Below, in pieces: positions 60,417 through 63,067 of a DNA stretch of 63,067 nt (its first letter is position 1; every line of letters starts with the position of its first letter). Made by a program: the position numbers and the translations under genes. The stretch is from assembly GCA_944800085.1 (NCBI GenBank), contig CALYLO010000007.1, positions 307,501 through 370,567 of the forward strand, written 5' to 3'. Origin of the DNA: Paenibacillus melissococcoides (GTDB lineage: Bacteria; Bacillota; Bacilli; Paenibacillales; Paenibacillaceae). The notes beneath the pieces were generated by a model. It made no database searches, was not told the origin of the DNA, and saw only the letters and a program-made list of their open reading frames with translations.

Positions 60417-60726
60417 GCCCCTCGACCTCCATTTCAATCAATCTATATTTGAATGCTACATACAAGCCCTTACTCGCTGGCTTGATGAATTCTCTTTCAG
60501 CCCGGGCAACAATATCGCCGTCATGGTCTATCAATTCAACGTTTCCAATTTGACCCGCGACACTGTCATCGAAATAGATGTACACTCGAACTGTATCTCC
60601 CTCGGCAGTAAGCTTCATGAAGTCAATCCGTTTCGTCTCGCCTGAGTTTTGATATGCTGCATGAGAGAGAGAATCGGCGAATCTTTGTAATTGCTTTTGA
60701 AGTCCGATTTCTGTAAAAGTCTTCAC
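60406..60726 (-). CDS. phage hypothetical protein
   Basis: 106 aa between the tail protein and the fibre gene, overlapping both by a few bases. MKTFTEIGLQKQLQRFADSL at the N-terminus and a beta-rich middle (RVYIYFDDSVAGQIGNVELI). The product is unknown; it is probably a baseplate or fibre-attachment component by position. Confidence 0.6.
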   Translation of the reverse strand: MKTFTEIGLQKQLQRFADSLSHAAYQNSGETKRIDFMKLTAEGDTVRVYIYFDDSVAGQIGNVELIDHDGDIVARAEREFIKPASKGLYVAFKYRLIEMEVEGLGI

Positions 60727-61409
60727 GACGTCGTCACCTCGTTAGCAGGTGGCCATGTGCCACATTTGATTGTGTTGCAGGGAGGAGTATGGATCAAGTA
60801 ACCAACCCCTGTCGGCCACGTCCCGCATTTGATGGTATTACAGAGCGGCAGCCCTACAGAGCCGAAGCTGAAGGTAGATTGTATCACTACAGTCGATCCG
60901 GCCCCTTCTTCGATGCCGTAACTAGGCTTTGAACGAGCTGGCTTTACCTTCATCACTTCTGCATCAATGACGGCGATGTCATTAATTCCGCTCGGTGCCG
61001 AGCTGCCCAGGTAGACAATAAATTCGGCCCAACGCTCCGGGTCATGGATATAATAGGGCTCGATATATGAATGCTCATATCCAAGCGCCCGAAGCGCGGT
61101 AAGTATGCCTTCCTTGGTTCCGGCTTGTTCCGCTATAAGGTTCTTCATCATCAACCGTAAACGATACGCCTCAACGTCTTCGCCCTTTAATCGTGGCATG
61201 TCCCGATCCCGACCGTGTTCGAGTAGCATCGTCTCGCTTGCAGAGATGATCATCGATTCCTCGCGGACGCGGAAGATGTCTTCCTTCGTCTGGTCAAACA
61301 ATTTGCCAATTACCTTGAGAAAGATATAGAACTGATTATCCTTCTTGGCAATTTTTTTTAATGGGCCATATAGGAGATAAAACATGTAATCACTGAATTT
61401 TTGAAACAT
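60723..61409 (-). CDS. phage baseplate protein, XkdU/YmfQ-like
   Basis: 228 aa. Fits DUF2313/XkdU-like tail proteins: MFQKFSDYMFYLLYGPLKKI, and DRDMPRLKGEDVEAYRLRL in the middle. Its C-terminus contains a duplicated motif CNTIKCGTWP (twice within 40 residues). It follows the baseplate J gene as in PBSX. Confidence 0.75.
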   Translation of the reverse strand: MFQKFSDYMFYLLYGPLKKIAKKDNQFYIFLKVIGKLFDQTKEDIFRVREESMIISASETMLLEHGRDRDMPRLKGEDVEAYRLRLMMKNLIAEQAGTKEGILTALRALGYEHSYIEPYYIHDPERWAEFIVYLGSSAPSGINDIAVIDAEVMKVKPARSKPSYGIEEGAGSTVVIQSTFSFGSVGLPLCNTIKCGTWPTGVGYLIHTPPCNTIKCGTWPPANEVTTS

Positions 61410-61413
61410 GTAG

Positions 61414-62541
61414 TTACCCCCTCATCAGCCTAACGGTGACCTCACCGAGAACAATCACCTTGGAGTTGTCCAAGACAACGTCTTGCGGCGGATTATTGAC
61501 CTTTACGTTCCTGACGTCGAGTTCCTTCCGAATCGCGAAAATGATGTCTGAATGATTCAATTCATTCAGGCTGCGACCTTTTTTGATTCGGAGGAGCTCT
61601 GTCAGAATGGCCTTGGCGCGCTCTTCTATGCCTGCATCGGATGCATCCGATGCTATCCAAATGGTTATATCAATGTCCTGTGTCACCGTATCCGATGCCT
61701 TAACCAGGAGGTTGTCGTCCGGGCCTTTTATCTTCTCGGCCTCCTCTCGGACTTTTTGAAGGAGGCCTTCTGATGGTGTGCCCGCCGTTCCCGTGACAAT
61801 GATGTCAATCGTGCCCTGGCCGCGAGGGTGAAGGTCATCGACGCGTACATATAGCACGCCGGGGATAGCTTCGCATACGTTTTTGTACTTGGCAGCTATC
61901 GGCAACGTGGAGAGCTCCGCCCAGGAATTCAATGTTCGTGCCCGTAGGCTCTCTATATCTTCGAGGTCGCTGCCTTCACGGGTAATCCAATCTACATCAT
62001 TTGTAATCTCGTCTATGCTCTCGATGTGGGTCAATGACCGCCGGATTTGACCGGGCGGAACGTTGTATGTTGATCCTGCCTTTTCGGCCTCTACTGCCAC
62101 ACGATGGGATAGGGCATCCGCTGGCATTGTGCTATTTTCCAGGGCGATGAACCGGAGTTCCTCGCCGAGCATATCCGGTTCCGTCCGGAAAACGTCTCCT
62201 TTGGCAATCTTGACTGCTTTTCCTGCCGCCTTGCGCTTCAACGTCACGAATCCCCGTGTTTTTACGGGCTGTTTTCTCCGCTTGGAGAAGTCCGCTGCTT
62301 TCAGCTCCAACCAACCGGATTCGGCATGCGCAACAAACTGGTTGTTCAACACCTTTCGCAAAAGAAGAACCAAGTCAATCCGTACTTGAATGGCAATCAT
62401 CATCAGCGTATAGAATACGCCGCCCGTGAATAGATTCGTTATGACGAAGCCTTCTTGTTCAAGCTCTTCCCGCAGCTTGTTTTTTGTCTCTTCCCGGTCG
62501 GGGATGGGGAGCAGTTGATCCAACACCTTATCATCAATCAA
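61414..62541 (-). CDS. phage baseplate J-like protein (XkdT)
   Basis: 375 aa. Baseplate J/gp47 family: VTLKRKAAGKAVKIAKGDVF, YNVPPGQI and GREGSDLEDIESLRAR-like WITREGSDLEDIESL. Baseplate wedge of a contractile tail. The TTG at 62541 has GAGGTGG at 6 bases and overlaps the end of the upstream gene. Confidence 0.85.
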   Translation of the reverse strand: MIDDKVLDQLLPIPDREETKNKLREELEQEGFVITNLFTGGVFYTLMMIAIQVRIDLVLLLRKVLNNQFVAHAESGWLELKAADFSKRRKQPVKTRGFVTLKRKAAGKAVKIAKGDVFRTEPDMLGEELRFIALENSTMPADALSHRVAVEAEKAGSTYNVPPGQIRRSLTHIESIDEITNDVDWITREGSDLEDIESLRARTLNSWAELSTLPIAAKYKNVCEAIPGVLYVRVDDLHPRGQGTIDIIVTGTAGTPSEGLLQKVREEAEKIKGPDDNLLVKASDTVTQDIDITIWIASDASDAGIEERAKAILTELLRIKKGRSLNELNHSDIIFAIRKELDVRNVKVNNPPQDVVLDNSKVIVLGEVTVRLMRG

Positions 62542-62947
62542 CGAGTACCACCTCAACTTTCACTCTGTCCAGGTCGACATCAAGCTCATACAAGCGTTCG
62601 TCGCCTCGAAACCTGAAGGAAGCATGAACGGTAATGGCATCCCCCCTGAACGCTGTAATGACCTGAATTGTGTCCGCGTCAATCTCGATCCGGCGCTCCA
62701 GCTTTTCCTTCACGCGTTGCTCGATTTCCAGCCTCGTGAGCTCATCATCCTGCGACTGGATAAACTCCAGCAATGACCACCCCCAGGACTCGTCATAGAA
62801 AAGCTCGCCTTCCTGGGTCAACGCTTCCAATCGGATATCTTGGAATAAACAATCATAGTCAGTGACGAGCAAGGCCTCGCCGTTTGCGGCTGCCGCTGGC
62901 TGCCAGTTGGCATCCAGACGGATGTCTGAATCGTGAAGGCCTGCCAT
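62534..62947 (-). CDS. phage protein XkdS-like (DUF2634)
   Basis: 137 aa. Small gp25-like baseplate protein: LLVTDYDCLFQDIRLEALT, then DESWGWSLLEFIQSQDDELT, as in DUF2634. Overlaps xkdT at one end and starts within the stop of the upstream gene (TAATG). Confidence 0.8.
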   Translation of the reverse strand: MAGLHDSDIRLDANWQPAAAANGEALLVTDYDCLFQDIRLEALTQEGELFYDESWGWSLLEFIQSQDDELTRLEIEQRVKEKLERRIEIDADTIQVITAFRGDAITVHASFRFRGDERLYELDVDLDRVKVEVVLVD

Positions 62948-63067
62948 TACTCCACCGCCGCCTTGCCAATGATATGGGCATCCACTTGTCCGTAGAGAAG
63001 AAGCACGGCCACAATATCACCTAGATCGAATTCTTGTCAGACTTGACATTCGGGATCTCCGGAAACC
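62947..63067 (-). pseudogene. phage gene 3' end, XkdR-like (DUF2577), with an in-frame stop
   Basis: The frame ending at 62947 reads FDLGDIVAVLLLYGQVDAHI then IIGKAAVE, like the end of a DUF2577 protein. Reading upstream, a TGA at 63037-63039 interrupts it while similar sequence continues beyond, so the gene may be broken. The 5' part lies outside the window, so this is tentative. Confidence 0.45.

Overview
The window is the replication-origin region of a Firmicute that looks like a Paenibacillus (inferred from gene order, protein sequences and codon use; not confirmed by a search). The left arm, all on the minus strand, reads dnaA-dnaN-rlbA-recF-remB-gyrB-gyrA, then an HD-GYP gene and the 5' end of a 16S rRNA gene. 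The right arm, mostly on the plus strand, reads rpmH-rnpA-yidC-jag-mnmE-mnmG-rsmG. The two arms diverge from oriC (about 10.5-12.6 kb), so the housekeeping genes run with replication.

Region by region: 1-12.0 kb holds the rRNA end, gyrase and the dnaA cluster. 10.5-12.6 kb is a bipartite origin, with a DnaA-box array upstream of dnaA and a DnaA box/GC patch/trinucleotide/AT-rich element between dnaA and dnaN. 12.7-19.5 kb carries ribosome, membrane-insertion and tRNA-modification genes. 19.5-27.6 kb is an AT-rich accessory island between rsmG and noc, two genes that are neighbours in Bacillus. It holds repeats, a broken AbrB-type gene, a broken peptide-sensing regulator with two pheromone-like precursor genes, a Spo0E-type gene overlapping a secreted matrixin-type protease, an IS element and a SUKH immunity gene. 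27.6-30.5 kb is the noc-parA-parB segregation module with two parS sites.

30.6-45.3 kb carries a cysteine-desulfurase-like enzyme, a DUF3343 protein, yyaC, mscS, tRNA-Ser(CGA), rpsF-ssb-rpsR, an LCP-family gene, a CBS protein, the yybS-gdpP-rplI-dnaB run and purA. 45.4-55.8 kb carries a LysM/G5/M23 cell-wall hydrolase, the walRKHIJ operon and an HtrA protease. 55.8-58.6 kb is decaying: a DnaA-box cluster, a frameshifted MFS gene and a 5'-truncated YhgE gene. From 58.6 kb to the end lies a PBSX-like phage tail/baseplate module on the minus strand, against the direction of replication.

The most interesting locus is 20.5-23.4 kb. It has the layout of an RRNPP quorum-sensing cassette (XRE-TPR regulator followed by short secreted peptides). 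Three copies of a C-terminal-type motif ending in Pro-Trp occur in the two peptide genes. The regulator carries a +1 and a +8 insertion that together restore frame, and the first peptide gene has lost its start codon and gained a stop. The second peptide gene, the Spo0E-like gene and the protease are intact.
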